A stretch of DNA of 64,000 bases from Rhodobacter sp. (GCA_020637595.1 JACKKE010000010.1:62001-126000); one strand, 5' to 3'. Shown: positions 1 to 9,054, numbered from the stretch's first letter. Notes: generated by a model from the letters alone, not told the origin. Made by a program: numbers and translations.

Positions 1-1
1 G

Positions 2-322
2 CTGATCCTGACCGAGGAAACCTTTGGCCCGGTGCTGGGCGTCTGCCCGGTCGACAGCCCGTTCGAGGGGCTGGCCCACGCCAACAACAACCGCTATGGG
101 CTGGCGGGCTTCGTCTTTGCCCGCGACCTCGCGCTGGGGCTGACGCTGTGCGAGGGGTTCGAGGCGGGCTCGATCTGGCTGAACGACATCCAGCGGTCCA
201 GCCACTACGTCCCCTTCGGCGGCATGAAGGAAAGCGGCCTGGGGCGCGAGAAGGGGCGTTACGGAGTCGAGAGCTATCTCGAATACAAGACCATGTATCT
301 GAGCTATGAGGTTCCGACGTGA
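2..322 (+). CDS. Aldehyde dehydrogenase, C-terminal part (5' end outside window)
   Basis: NAD(P)-dependent oxidation of an aldehyde to an acid. The frame is open from the window edge and begins inside the conserved EETFGPV segment of the ALDH superfamily. The rest of the family C-terminus follows: NNRYGLAG, then the FGGMKESGLGREKG motif around the last 40 residues. Only about 106 residues are visible, so the catalytic Cys and Glu cannot be checked and the substrate cannot be assigned. Its TGA overlaps the GTG start of the HD-domain gene by four bases, so it heads a translationally coupled group with the HD protein, an SDR and a ferredoxin. Confidence 0.93.
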   Translation: MILTEETFGPVLGVCPVDSPFEGLAHANNNRYGLAGFVFARDLALGLTLCEGFEAGSIWLNDIQRSSHYVPFGGMKESGLGREKGRYGVESYLEYKTMYLSYEVPT

Positions 323-978
323 CTGCTGCCGCCGACATCATCCTGCCCCGCGACCTGCCACTCTGGCACGACGCCCGCCCCTATCTGGACGTGCGCAATA
401 ACGACGAACACACAATCGTCGCCTATGGCCTGGCACGCGCGCTGATCGCCCAGACCCCGGGCGCCGATGAATCGGTGGTCCTGCCGGCGGTCCTGTTGCA
501 CGACGTCGGCTGGAAGATGATCCCGCAAGAGCTGCTGCTGCTGGCCATCGGTCGGCGGCCCAGCCGCCCCGATCTGGTCCGCGACCACGAGGTCCACGGC
601 GTGCGCATCGCCCGCGAGATCCTGGAACGCCACCGCCCCAAGGGCGTCGATATCGAGGCCGTTCTGGACATCATCGACGGCCACGACACGGTGAAAGAGG
701 CGAAAAGCCTCAACGACGCGGTGATGAAGGACGCGGACAAGGGCTGGCGCACCACCCCGCACGGCATGCGCACCATCGCTGGCTGGTATGGCGTGCCGGT
801 CAGCGAAGTCCTGCACATGCTGCGCGAACGCTCGAACGCGCTGATGCTGACCCCGGCCGGCAAGGCCCTGGCCGAGGGCAACACCGCCGCCGTCGCCGCC
901 GAGCAGCAGGTCGCGGCCTATCTGGGGCATGGCCCCGAGTTTCCCGATTTCCCCGACGCGGAGGACGTGACGTGGTGA
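319..978 (+). CDS. HD-domain protein (putative metal-dependent phosphohydrolase)
   Basis: A 219-residue soluble protein with HD-superfamily features: His31 in the NDEHT segment, the His61-Asp62 pair in VLLHDVGW, and a later HxxH-like stretch (DHEVHG) with DIIDGHD. These residues normally bind divalent metal for phosphate-ester hydrolysis. The start is GTG, overlapping the stop of the aldehyde dehydrogenase (GTGA). Because it lies between two dehydrogenases and a ferredoxin, it may act on a pathway metabolite rather than a nucleotide, but that is inference. The exact substrate is unknown. Confidence 0.75.
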   Translation: MTAAADIILPRDLPLWHDARPYLDVRNNDEHTIVAYGLARALIAQTPGADESVVLPAVLLHDVGWKMIPQELLLLAIGRRPSRPDLVRDHEVHGVRIAREILERHRPKGVDIEAVLDIIDGHDTVKEAKSLNDAVMKDADKGWRTTPHGMRTIAGWYGVPVSEVLHMLRERSNALMLTPAGKALAEGNTAAVAAEQQVAAYLGHGPEFPDFPDAEDVTW

Positions 979-1727
979 CCGAGCTTGGACTGACCGGCAA
1001 ACGGGTGGTGGTGACGGGCGCCGCAGGCGGCCTGGGGCGGGCCTTTGCCCGGGCCTTTGCCGAGGCCGGCGCGGTGGTGCTGGCCGCCGACATCAACGGT
1101 GAAGGTGCGGCCGAGACCGCCGCAATGCTCGGCGGCACGGTCAGCGCGGCGGCGGTCGACGTGACCGACACCGCCAGCACCGATGCGCTGGCCGCGCTAG
1201 CCGCACAGCGGATGGGCGGCACCGACGTGCTGGTGAACAACGCGGCGCTTTATGGCGGGTTGCAGCGGCGGCGCTTCGAAGAGATCGACGCGGACGTCTG
1301 GGACGCGGTGATGCGGGTCAACATCAAGGGCGTCTGGCAGATGTGCCGTGCCTTCTCGCCGTCGCTGCGCACCTCGGGCGCGGGCTCGATCATCAACGTC
1401 GCCTCGGCCACGGTGTTTTCCGGCTCGCCGCAGTGGATGCATTACGTCGCCTCGAAGGGCGCAGTGATCGCCATGACCCGGACGATGGCGCGCGAGATGG
1501 GGGCCGACAACGTCCGCGTCAACGCGCTGGCGCCCGGCTTCACGCTGACCGAGGCCAGCCTCGACCTGATGCCCGACGCGAAAAGCTATGGCGTCGACCG
1601 CGCTTCGCTGAAACGCAACGCCGAGGTCGAGGACATCACCGGCGGCGCGCTCTATCTCGCCTCGCCGCTGGCCGGGTTCGTCACCGGGCAGACGATGGTC
1701 ATCGACGGCGGCAAGCAATTCATCTGA
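972..1727 (+). CDS. SDR family NAD(P)-dependent oxidoreductase
   Basis: Classical short-chain dehydrogenase of about 250 residues. The Rossmann motif TGAAGGLG lies at residues 15-22, NNAAL follows the beta-4 strand, the YVASK active-site motif is near residue 160, and the C-terminus is the usual VTGQ...VIDGG. A GTG start at 972 or 975 is possible; the latter would make a GTGA overlap with the HD gene stop. Its place in the operon suggests it oxidises an alcohol or reduces a ketone in the same catabolic route as the upstream aldehyde dehydrogenase. Substrate not determinable. Confidence 0.9.
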   Translation: MVTELGLTGKRVVVTGAAGGLGRAFARAFAEAGAVVLAADINGEGAAETAAMLGGTVSAAAVDVTDTASTDALAALAAQRMGGTDVLVNNAALYGGLQRRRFEEIDADVWDAVMRVNIKGVWQMCRAFSPSLRTSGAGSIINVASATVFSGSPQWMHYVASKGAVIAMTRTMAREMGADNVRVNALAPGFTLTEASLDLMPDAKSYGVDRASLKRNAEVEDITGGALYLASPLAGFVTGQTMVIDGGKQFI

Positions 1728-1745
1728 CGGCGGAAAGGGTCCGAA

Positions 1746-2069
1746 ATGGTCAAGGTCTTCTTTGTCGAGGCAAGCGGCAAGCGGCGCGAAGTAGACGCGG
1801 CCGAGGGCGATCCGCTGATGTATGCCGCGCGCGATGCAGGCGTGGCCGGGATCATCGCCGAATGCGGCGGCTCGGCGATGTGCGCGACCTGCCATTGCTA
1901 TGTCGTCGAGGCCCCCGAGGGATCGCTGCCCGAGCCCCGCATGGACGAGGCCGACACCATCGAATTCAACGCCCACGAGCCGCGCGAAAACAGCCGTCTG
2001 ACCTGCCAGATCATCGCCACCCCGGCGCTGGAAGGGGCGGTGTTCCAGGTGGCGACCGGCCGGGATTGA
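1746..2069 (+). CDS. [2Fe-2S] ferredoxin (adrenodoxin/putidaredoxin type)
   Basis: A 107-residue plant/vertebrate-type ferredoxin. Cluster ligands are Cys40, Cys46, Cys49 and Cys87, giving the C-x5-C-x2-C...C spacing typical of redoxins that feed cytochromes P450 or Rieske oxygenases. It is the last gene of the operon, 18 bases after the SDR stop, with an AAGGG-type Shine-Dalgarno. No oxygenase partner is visible; it may lie upstream of the window. Three 20-bp palindromes begin 9 bases after the stop. Confidence 0.9.
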   Translation: MVKVFFVEASGKRREVDAAEGDPLMYAARDAGVAGIIAECGGSAMCATCHCYVVEAPEGSLPEPRMDEADTIEFNAHEPRENSRLTCQIIATPALEGAVFQVATGRD

Positions 2070-2077
2070 GCGCGGGA

Positions 2078-2144
2078 ACGCCGCGTCCACGCGGCGTATC
2101 ACGCGGTGTCGACACCGCGTCCTGACGGCGCGTCGACGCGCCGT
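2078..2144. repeat. Chain of three 20-bp palindromes between convergent genes
   Basis: Three 20-bp inverted repeats follow each other at 2078-2097 (ACGCCGCGTCCACGCGGCGT, 9-bp arms), 2101-2120 (ACGCGGTGTCGACACCGCGT, perfect) and 2125-2144 (ACGGCGCGTCGACGCGCCGT, perfect). Centres are 23-24 bp apart. All begin ACG and end CGT, but the arm sequences differ while staying complementary. They fill the whole gap between the ferredoxin stop and the stop of the opposing SDR, so a bidirectional terminator or mRNA-end role is plausible. A related pair lies at 58897-58937. Confidence 0.85.
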
Positions 2145-2149
2145 TTCCC

Positions 2150-2923
2150 TCACCCGGCCAGCACGCCTCCATCGATGACCAGCGTCGTGCCGGTCACGAA
2201 ATCCGACGCCGACGAGGCCAGATACAGCACCGTTCCGGCGATCTCCTCGGCCTCGGCCACCCGGCCCATCGGCGTGAAGGCGTTAAACGCGGCTTCTTGG
2301 TCCGCGTCGCGCGGGCGGGTCTCGGTGCGAAAGAACCCCGGGCAGATCGCGTTCACCTGGATGCCCTGCCCGGCATATTCCAGCGCCAGTTCGCGCACCA
2401 GGTTCACCACCGCCCCCTTGGTCGCCGCATAGGCCGGGCGTGGCTGCAACGCCGCCGGGGCCGCGAGGCCCCACATCGAGGCCACGCAGATCACCTTGCC
2501 CGCGCCCTGTTCCGCCATCCGGCCCAGCGCCGCGCGGGTGGTGTGAAAGACACCGTTCAGGTTCACGTCGACGACCCGCGCCCAGCCATCCGAACTGGTC
2601 CGGTGCAGCAGTGCGCGATCGGGGTCCGAAATCCCGGCATTGGCGATGCAGATGTCCAGCCGGCCAAAGGTCTCGACCGTCGCCGCCACCGCCGCCTCGA
2701 CTGCCGCGCCGTCAGTCACGTCACCAGCGCAGGCGATTACCCGCGCGCCGCGGTCGGTCAGCGCCGTCTCGACCCGTTCCAGCCCCGCCGCGTCACGGTC
2801 GAACAGCACCACGCGCGCGCCGTTCACCGCCAGCGCCTCGGCCATTGCCCGGCCCAGCCCCTGCGCCGCGCCGGTGACAAAGGCAACCTTGCCGGCAACA
2901 CGGAACACATCCGAGGCGCGCAT
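2150..2923 (-). CDS. SDR family oxidoreductase
   Basis: Classical SDR of 257 residues: TGAAQGLG cofactor motif near residue 19, NAGIS, and an active-site YAATK near residue 165, ending VTGTTLVIDGG. It is the last gene of the carboxylase/CoA-ligase operon, starting 4 bases after the acetoacetyl-CoA-synthetase-like gene. A beta-hydroxyacyl or beta-ketoacyl reduction or oxidation step would fit downstream of a beta-keto acid CoA ligase. That role is inferred from context only. Confidence 0.9.
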   Translation of the reverse strand: MRASDVFRVAGKVAFVTGAAQGLGRAMAEALAVNGARVVLFDRDAAGLERVETALTDRGARVIACAGDVTDGAAVEAAVAATVETFGRLDICIANAGISDPDRALLHRTSSDGWARVVDVNLNGVFHTTRAALGRMAEQGAGKVICVASMWGLAAPAALQPRPAYAATKGAVVNLVRELALEYAGQGIQVNAICPGFFRTETRPRDADQEAAFNAFTPMGRVAEAEEIAGTVLYLASSASDFVTGTTLVIDGGVLAG

Positions 2924-2927
2924 GATT

Positions 2928-4922
2928 TCACCCCCTGCGGGCGGCGGCGAAATCCGCGAACCAGTCCAGGACTGCCGGGTTCTTCATCGCGTCCTTGCTC
3001 GCCACCTTGCCGGCGGGCAGACCCAGAAGCAGTTTGCGCACCGGCACTTCCATCTTCTTGCCGGTCAGGGTGGTGGGGATCTCGGGGGCCTCGATGATCA
3101 CATCGGGGACATGGCGCGGGCTGCGCTCGGTCCGCAGGCGGCGGGCGATCTCGGCCTTGAGCGTGTCGTCCAGCACCTTGCCCGGGGCCATCTGCAGGAA
3201 CAGCGGCATGTAGAAGGTGCCGCCCTCTTCCTCGATGCAGATGATCAGGCTGTCGGCGATCTCGGGAAAGGTTTCGATCGTGCGATAGATCTCGGCCGAG
3301 CCGATCCGCACCCCATGCCGGTTCAGCGTCGCGTCCGAGCGCCCCAGCACATGCGCGCCGCCGTGCTCGGTCATCCGCACACGGTCGCCATGCCGCCAGA
3401 TGCCAGGATAGACGTCGAAATAGCTGTCGGTGTAGCGCGCGAAATCACTGTCGCCCCAGAAGAACAGCGGCATCGAGGGCATCGGCTTGCGGATCACCAG
3501 CTCGCCCACCTCGCCGACCACCGGGTTGCCGTCCTCGTCAAAGGCGCAGGCGTCGCAACCCAGCGCGGGGGCCTGGATCTCGCCGGCGCGGGTCGGCAGG
3601 GTCGACGCGCCCGCCAGAATGCCCGAGCACACCTCGGTCCCGCCCGATTGCGTGGTGACATAGCAGTCGCGCTTCACCGCCTGGTGCACCCAGGCCATGA
3701 TCTCGGGCGTCGAAGGCGAGCCGGTCATGAAGATCGAGGTCAGTGCCGACAGGTCGAACTCGCGCCCCGGCTCGATCCCCTGCGCGCGCACGATGCCCAT
3801 GAACCCGGGCGACACGCCAAAGTTGGAGACCTTCGTCGCCTCCATGATCCGCCACAGCGCACGCGCGTCGGGATGCGTCGGGTGCCCGTCATAGAGCGTG
3901 ACATGCCCGTTCAGCAGCGGGCCGATCATCAGCGTGTTCCAGACCATCCAGCCGGTGGTGGAATAGCAGAAATAGGTGCTGCCCGCGGTCATATCGAGGT
4001 GGAACGCGCCCGACTTCAGGTGTTCCAGAACGATGCCGTGGTGGCCGTGGACGATCGGTTTCGGAAGACCCGTGGTGCCCGAGGAAAACAGCGTCCACAG
4101 GGGATGATCCGACGGCACGCGGGTAAAGGCGAAATCGCCGCGCGCCACATCGGAACCGGTGAAAAGATCCGCCCAGTCCAGCACCGCGCCGTGAAACGCC
4201 GGGGCTTTGGCCGCGCCCGGCAGATAGTCGAGCATCACAAGATTCTGCGCAGTGGGCAGCTGGGCGACGATCTTGGCCAGATCGCCGGTGCGGTCGAAAT
4301 CCTTGCCGCCATAGCGGTAGCCGTTCACGGCAAAGACCAGCTTCGGCTCGATCTGGCTGAAGCGGTCGATCACCGTTTGCGGGCCGAACTCGGGTGCGGC
4401 GGTGGCCCAGGTCGCGCCGATGGCCGTGGCGGCCAGCATGGCGATCACCGTTTCGGGGATGTTCGGCATATAGGCGACGATCCGGTCGCCGGGCTGGATG
4501 CCCATCTCGCGCAGCCGGGTCGCCAGCTTGCGCACCGCGCCGCCGACCTCGGCCCAGCTCATCGACGTCAGCGGGCGCAACTCGCTGCAATGGTGGATCA
4601 TCGGGCGGGCGGGATCGCCCGACGCCTCATGGCGCAGCACGTTTTCGGCGTAATTCATCCGCGTGCCGGTGAACCAGCGGGTGCGCGGCATCGGATCGTC
4701 GGTGACGGCCTGCAGCACCTCGCCTTCGCGGATCACACCGAAATACTCGCCAATCGCCGACCAGAACCCGCCCAGATCATCAACCGACCATTGCCAGAGG
4801 TCGTGATACCCCTCGAACGCATGCCCGCGCGCGGCCAGCCAGTGGCGGAACCGCGTGATCTCGGCCGCCTCGACCCGCTCGGGGCTTGCCTGCCACAGAA
4901 TATCGCCTTCAGCCACCATCAC
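2928..4922 (-). CDS. Acetoacetyl-CoA synthetase-like acid-CoA ligase
   Basis: A 664-residue ANL-superfamily ligase of the acetoacetate-CoA ligase type. The ATP-binding P-loop LFSSGTTGLPKPIVHG lies near residue 280, with the aromatic-rich YFCYSTTGWMVWN segment and GRSDATLNRHGVRIGSAEIY in the C-terminal domain. Length and N-terminus match AacS (EC 6.2.1.16), which activates acetoacetate or related beta-keto acids. Its ATG overlaps the stop of the HAD gene. Because it is co-transcribed with a biotin-dependent carboxylase, its substrate may be the beta-keto acid made by that enzyme rather than acetoacetate itself (inference). Confidence 0.88.
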   Translation of the reverse strand: MMVAEGDILWQASPERVEAAEITRFRHWLAARGHAFEGYHDLWQWSVDDLGGFWSAIGEYFGVIREGEVLQAVTDDPMPRTRWFTGTRMNYAENVLRHEASGDPARPMIHHCSELRPLTSMSWAEVGGAVRKLATRLREMGIQPGDRIVAYMPNIPETVIAMLAATAIGATWATAAPEFGPQTVIDRFSQIEPKLVFAVNGYRYGGKDFDRTGDLAKIVAQLPTAQNLVMLDYLPGAAKAPAFHGAVLDWADLFTGSDVARGDFAFTRVPSDHPLWTLFSSGTTGLPKPIVHGHHGIVLEHLKSGAFHLDMTAGSTYFCYSTTGWMVWNTLMIGPLLNGHVTLYDGHPTHPDARALWRIMEATKVSNFGVSPGFMGIVRAQGIEPGREFDLSALTSIFMTGSPSTPEIMAWVHQAVKRDCYVTTQSGGTEVCSGILAGASTLPTRAGEIQAPALGCDACAFDEDGNPVVGEVGELVIRKPMPSMPLFFWGDSDFARYTDSYFDVYPGIWRHGDRVRMTEHGGAHVLGRSDATLNRHGVRIGSAEIYRTIETFPEIADSLIICIEEEGGTFYMPLFLQMAPGKVLDDTLKAEIARRLRTERSPRHVPDVIIEAPEIPTTLTGKKMEVPVRKLLLGLPAGKVASKDAMKNPAVLDWFADFAAARRG

Positions 4923-5761
4923 GCGCCCTCCTTCGGGAACCAGGGTTGGTCGGCCAGGCCGACAAGCGAGGGGACGACGACCTGCGCGCGCTCGCCCTCG
5001 GGGAAACTGTTGAACATCGCCTCATCCGCGATGCCGGTGGTGACGCCGACGCAAAAGGCGCCGGCCTTGCGGCCCATGCGGATCTCCAGCTTGGGGTCGT
5101 CACCGACGATGACCATCTGCTCGGGGCCGACCCCGGTGATCGCGCTGACGATCTCCAGCCCCGCTGTCTGAGGCTTGCCGAAAACCGTCACGTCGACGCC
5201 CGTGGCATTGGTCAGCGCAGCCGCGACCGCACCGGAAATCCCCAGCAGGCGCTTGCCGCCAGCCCCGGCGAAATAGGGCGCGACCGAACCGGCAAAGGGT
5301 TTCGCGCCGTTCCAGACCGCCTGCACCACGGCTTCCAACTGCTCGGCGTTGAAGTCCTTGGTCCAGCCCAGCAAGACGGCCTCGACCCGGGGCGCGCCCT
5401 TGGTCGGCGCGATCACCTCGATGCCCATGTCCTGCACCGGAACGGTGGTGCCCTCGGCCCCCATCACCATGATCCGCTTGTAGCCCATCGCCGCCAGCGC
5501 GCGCGCAGCGACGGCGGCAGGGGTCAGGATGTGCCCCGGCTCGATCACCAGACCGGCGTCGGCCAGAAGCGGATAGTAATGCGCCGGCGGAAAGAAGGTG
5601 CCGTTGGTATAGGCGACGGCGGGTAGGCCCCGGTCACGACAGGCGGCCAGCGCCTGCGCCGCGCCGGGCAGGGCGGTATAGGTGCCGGTTTCCTTGTCCA
5701 TCATCGCCAGCGTTCCGTCGATGTCGAACACCGCCGCGCGGATCGTATGCGGATGCATCAC
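4919..5761 (-). CDS. HAD-superfamily hydrolase (NagD/class IIA type)
   Basis: A 280-residue HAD phosphatase. Motif I is DIDGTLA near residue 14, motif II is YTNGT near residue 52, and the C-terminal motif IV region is VIVGDDPKLEIRMGRKAG. The long cap between motifs II and III is typical of subfamily IIA (NagD, phosphoglycolate or nitrophenyl phosphatases). It overlaps both neighbours by four bases, inside an operon otherwise devoted to carboxylation and CoA ligation. A phosphatase in that position suggests a phosphorylated intermediate, but the substrate is unknown. Confidence 0.85.
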   Translation of the reverse strand: MMHPHTIRAAVFDIDGTLAMMDKETGTYTALPGAAQALAACRDRGLPAVAYTNGTFFPPAHYYPLLADAGLVIEPGHILTPAAVAARALAAMGYKRIMVMGAEGTTVPVQDMGIEVIAPTKGAPRVEAVLLGWTKDFNAEQLEAVVQAVWNGAKPFAGSVAPYFAGAGGKRLLGISGAVAAALTNATGVDVTVFGKPQTAGLEIVSAITGVGPEQMVIVGDDPKLEIRMGRKAGAFCVGVTTGIADEAMFNSFPEGERAQVVVPSLVGLADQPWFPKEGA

Positions 5762-7224
5762 TGCCCCCCGTTCAGTTCCAGTTTCAGCCCCGGCTTCTCG
5801 ATCTTGACCGAGGTCAGGCCCTTGCGTTTCACCAATTCCTGCATCAGCTGCATCACCGGCCGCGTTTTCGGGTCATAGCCCCGCCGCGCGGGCCCGGCAG
5901 CGACCATCGCATCCACCTGATCGGCAGGCATGACGGCGCGCAGCAGGAACTCCTCATCGCTGTAACCCTTGCCGATGCGGTTGCGCAACTCATCGAGCGA
6001 GGCCATGTGCGGCTCGTCCTCCAATTCCCGCGCGCGCTTGGAGTCACGAATGCGGGCCTCGACCTGCGGGTCCATCGGCATTGCCGGCTGGCCGAAGCGG
6101 CCCAGCACATAGCGCGTCACCTCGTCGGGGATCACCGCATAGCGTTCGCCCTGCATCACGTTCATCAGCGCCATAGTGCCGACCACCTGAGAGAACGGGG
6201 TCACCATGATCGGATAGCCCAGCTCCGCGCGCACCCGCTCGACCTCTTCCAGCACCTGCGGCAGCAGGTGTTCGCGCCGGATCTCGCGCAGCTGGCGCTT
6301 CATCGTGCCCATCATCCCACCCGGCATCTGGTGGCGGAAATAAGCGCGGTCGAATTCGCCGGGCTGGCCGTGCACCAGCCCCTCGGCCTGCACCAGCGCG
6401 GTGAAATAGGCGTCCATCTGCGCCACGGCCTCGTCATCGACATCGACCGTCATCCCCAGATCGCGCAGGTTTCCCATCACCGCCGACATCGACGGCTGCC
6501 CGGTGCCGTTCGCTGCCCCGCGGGCCGAGGTGTGCAGCGCCTCGGCGCCCAGGGGCGCGGCCTCGAGATAGGAAAACGGCCCCAGCCCGATGGTGGTGTG
6601 CGAATGGAATTCCAGCGGCACCGCGCCGGTCACCGCCTTCAACGCGGGGATCAGGGTTTTCGCGCGTTCCGGCGTGACCAACCCGCCCGGGTCTTTCAGA
6701 TAGATCCGGTCGAACTGGCCGGTTTCGGTCAGCGCCTTGGCGGCAGTGGCGAAATGCGCGTCGTCATGCAGCGGCGACAGGGTAAAGGTCAGTGCCGCGA
6801 CGATCTGCTCGCCCCCGGCGCGCCGGGTGATGCCGGCCATGTTCAGCATTGCGGGGACGTTGTTCATCGGGTCCATGATCGCGAACCGCCGGATGCCGTT
6901 GTTGACCAGCAGGCGGAAGGCGAATTCCATCAACTCTTCGCTCGCCACCTCCCATGAGATGAATCGCATGCCGGTCGTCAGGAACTGCAGCGGCGTCGTC
7001 GGGCAGGCCTCGCGCATCAGGCGCAGACGCTCCCACGGGTTTTCCTTCTTGAAACGCACCGCCACGCCCATGTGGGTCGAGGCCAGAAAGTCGATGGCGT
7101 GAAAGCCCACGCGCTCCATCACCGGGGCGATCTGCAGCATCATGCCGGTGTCCAGCCCCGTCGCGCCCCAGTTCGACTGGTTGCCATCGCGCACGGTGGT
7201 GTCGATCAGGTCGATCTTGGTCAT
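5758..7224 (-). CDS. Carboxyltransferase subunit of a biotin-dependent carboxylase (PycB/OadA-like)
   Basis: A 488-residue HMGL-fold TIM barrel with a PYC/OADA-type C-terminal domain. It shows DTTVRDGNQS at residues 8-17 (metal-binding Asp and the RDG/A signature), LKDPGGLVTP near residue 178 and the metal-binding HSHTT near residue 206. The MPGGMMGTMKRQL segment belongs to the carboxyltransferase C-terminal domain. No biotinyl domain is fused; that is the separate BCCP gene. It overlaps the biotin carboxylase start by four bases. The FRDAHQS form usual in pyruvate carboxylase is replaced here, so pyruvate or oxaloacetate need not be the substrate. Confidence 0.87.
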   Translation of the reverse strand: MTKIDLIDTTVRDGNQSNWGATGLDTGMMLQIAPVMERVGFHAIDFLASTHMGVAVRFKKENPWERLRLMREACPTTPLQFLTTGMRFISWEVASEELMEFAFRLLVNNGIRRFAIMDPMNNVPAMLNMAGITRRAGGEQIVAALTFTLSPLHDDAHFATAAKALTETGQFDRIYLKDPGGLVTPERAKTLIPALKAVTGAVPLEFHSHTTIGLGPFSYLEAAPLGAEALHTSARGAANGTGQPSMSAVMGNLRDLGMTVDVDDEAVAQMDAYFTALVQAEGLVHGQPGEFDRAYFRHQMPGGMMGTMKRQLREIRREHLLPQVLEEVERVRAELGYPIMVTPFSQVVGTMALMNVMQGERYAVIPDEVTRYVLGRFGQPAMPMDPQVEARIRDSKRARELEDEPHMASLDELRNRIGKGYSDEEFLLRAVMPADQVDAMVAAGPARRGYDPKTRPVMQLMQELVKRKGLTSVKIEKPGLKLELNGGQ

Positions 7225-8576
7225 GTCGTGGCTCCGGTCAGGGTGGGCAACAGCCCGGCGAGGTATGTGGTATCGACACCACCCGCCTGAAACGCGGGAT
7301 CGGCCATGATCGCGGCATGGAGGGGCGCGTTGGTCTTGACGCCCTCCAGCACGATGGTGCGCAGCGCCGCCTGCATGACGGCAATCGCCGCCTCGCGGGT
7401 CTCACCGTAGGCGATGAGTTTCGCCACCATCGAATCGTAATAGGGCGGGATCATCGCGCCGGGCTGCATGTGGGTATCCACCCTGAGCCCCGGCATCGAC
7501 GGGAACCACGCCCTGGTCACCCGCCCGGGCGAGGGCATAAAGGCATTCGCCACATCCTCAGCGTTCAGACGGCATTCGATGGCATGACCCGTCAGACGGA
7601 TGTCGCCCTGCGTCATCGGCAGCGGCGCGCCCTCGGCAATCGCCAGCTGCAGCGCGACCAGATCCAGACCGGTGATCGCCTCGGTCACCGGGTGCTCGAC
7701 CTGGATACGGGCGTTCATTTCGAGGAAATAGAACTCTTGCCGATCCACATCGACGAGGAATTCCACCGTGCCCAGGGACCGATAGCCGATATGCCGCGCG
7801 AACCGCACCGCGGCGGCCAGAAGCCCCGCGCGCAAGGGATCGGGCAGGCCCGGCGCGGGCGCTTCCTCGACCACCTTCTGATAGCGCCGCTGGACCGAGC
7901 AATCGCGCTCGCCCGCGTGCAGGACCGTCGCGCCATCGGACAGGATCTGCACCTCGACATGCCGGCCCACGGTGACGAAGCGTTCCAGATAGACCCGCCC
8001 GTCGCCAAACGCCGCCGCGGCCTCGGCAATCGCCAGATCCAGCTGCCCGGGCAATTCCGCGGCGCTGTTCACCCGCTTCATCCCGCGCCCGCCACCGCCG
8101 GCGACGGCCTTGATCAGCATCGGGTAGCCGACCGACTCGGCCAGCGCCAAGGCGTCTTCCAACGTTTCAGCCGTGCCGCCGGGCACCACCGGCACGCCGG
8201 CGTCGATCGCATGGGTCCGCGCCGTCAGCTTGTCGCCCACCGCGTCCAGATTGTCGGGCGTGGGACCGACAAAGATCAGCCCCTCGCGCGCACAGGCCTC
8301 GGCCAGGGCGCGGTTTTCCGACAGGAAGCCATACCCCGGGTGCACCGCGTCGCAACCCGTTGCCTTGGCCGCATGCACCACGGCCCCGACCTGCAGGTAA
8401 CTGGCGGTCGCAGGCGCAGGCCCCAGCCGCACCGCCCGCGTCGCCAGCTGTGCGCCGAGCGAGTCGCGATCGGCCTCGGACACGCCCAGCACGGTCTCGA
8501 TGCCCAGCGCGCGGCAGGTGCGGATGATCCGCACCGCGATTTCGCCGCGGTTGGCAATGAACAGACGCCGGATCAT
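7221..8576 (-). CDS. Biotin carboxylase subunit (AccC-like)
   Basis: A 451-residue ATP-grasp biotin carboxylase that carboxylates biotin on BCCP with ATP and bicarbonate. It has the N-terminal FIANRGEIAVRIIR, VHPGYGFLSEN, the glycine-rich ATP loop AGGGGRGM near residue 165, and the catalytic EMNARIQVEHPVTE near residue 285. It is the usual length for a stand-alone subunit, begins 4 bases after the BCCP gene and overlaps the carboxyltransferase gene by ATGA. The association with an OadA-like carboxyltransferase, not AccA/AccD, shows it serves a dedicated carboxylase rather than acetyl-CoA carboxylase. Confidence 0.93.
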   Translation of the reverse strand: MIRRLFIANRGEIAVRIIRTCRALGIETVLGVSEADRDSLGAQLATRAVRLGPAPATASYLQVGAVVHAAKATGCDAVHPGYGFLSENRALAEACAREGLIFVGPTPDNLDAVGDKLTARTHAIDAGVPVVPGGTAETLEDALALAESVGYPMLIKAVAGGGGRGMKRVNSAAELPGQLDLAIAEAAAAFGDGRVYLERFVTVGRHVEVQILSDGATVLHAGERDCSVQRRYQKVVEEAPAPGLPDPLRAGLLAAAVRFARHIGYRSLGTVEFLVDVDRQEFYFLEMNARIQVEHPVTEAITGLDLVALQLAIAEGAPLPMTQGDIRLTGHAIECRLNAEDVANAFMPSPGRVTRAWFPSMPGLRVDTHMQPGAMIPPYYDSMVAKLIAYGETREAAIAVMQAALRTIVLEGVKTNAPLHAAIMADPAFQAGGVDTTYLAGLLPTLTGATT

Positions 8577-8580
8577 CGGA

Positions 8581-9054
8581 TCACGCCGGCTGAATGCGGA
8601 TCAGGGTCTGGCCGTGTTCGACCAGCTGGCCATTCTCGGCCAGGATCTCGGTCACCGTGCCGGCAATCCCGGCGGGGACCGAGTTCATCAGCTTCATCAC
8701 CTCGATAATGCCGATCACCGTGTCGGCGGTCACACTGTCGCCCACCTGCACGAAGGGCGCCGCCCCCGGTTTCGGCGCGCGATAGAACGTGCCCAGCAAG
8801 GGCGCCGGCACCTCGGACCCGCCACCCGAGGCCACGACCGGCGCCGTCACGGCGGCGGCCGGGGCCTCGGGCTTGGGCGCCGCGGCGGGGGCTTGCACTG
8901 CGGGCGCAGGCGGGGCGGACGCCCCCGACGCACCCGCACCCCGGCGGCGCAGCTCCAGTTTCAAGTCACCCATTTCCAGCTTGAGTTCATCGAAGTCCGA
9001 TCCGTCGATCAGCTTCAGGATGTCGTCGATATCCGCCCGCGTCAGCTCGGCCAT
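8581..9054 (-). CDS. Biotin carboxyl carrier protein (AccB-like)
   Basis: A 157-residue carrier. The N-terminal helix-forming region (to about residue 40) is followed by an Ala/Pro-rich flexible linker (about 41-85) and a C-terminal biotinyl domain carrying EVMKLMN, with the biotin attachment site at Lys121. It is the first gene of the carboxylase subset and lies about 60 bases downstream of a promoter-like sequence (9112-9139). It hands carboxybiotin from the AccC-like subunit to the PycB/OadA-like subunit next door. Confidence 0.93.
   Translation of the reverse strand: MAELTRADIDDILKLIDGSDFDELKLEMGDLKLELRRRGAGASGASAPPAPAVQAPAAAPKPEAPAAAVTAPVVASGGGSEVPAPLLGTFYRAPKPGAAPFVQVGDSVTADTVIGIIEVMKLMNSVPAGIAGTVTEILAENGQLVEHGQTLIRIQPA

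Noticed and set aside
2640..5171. Long plus-strand open frame of 843 codons
   Set aside because: It runs antisense to the SDR and acetoacetyl-CoA-synthetase-like genes, has His/Arg/Gly-rich low-complexity composition and no recognisable domain; a codon-bias shadow.
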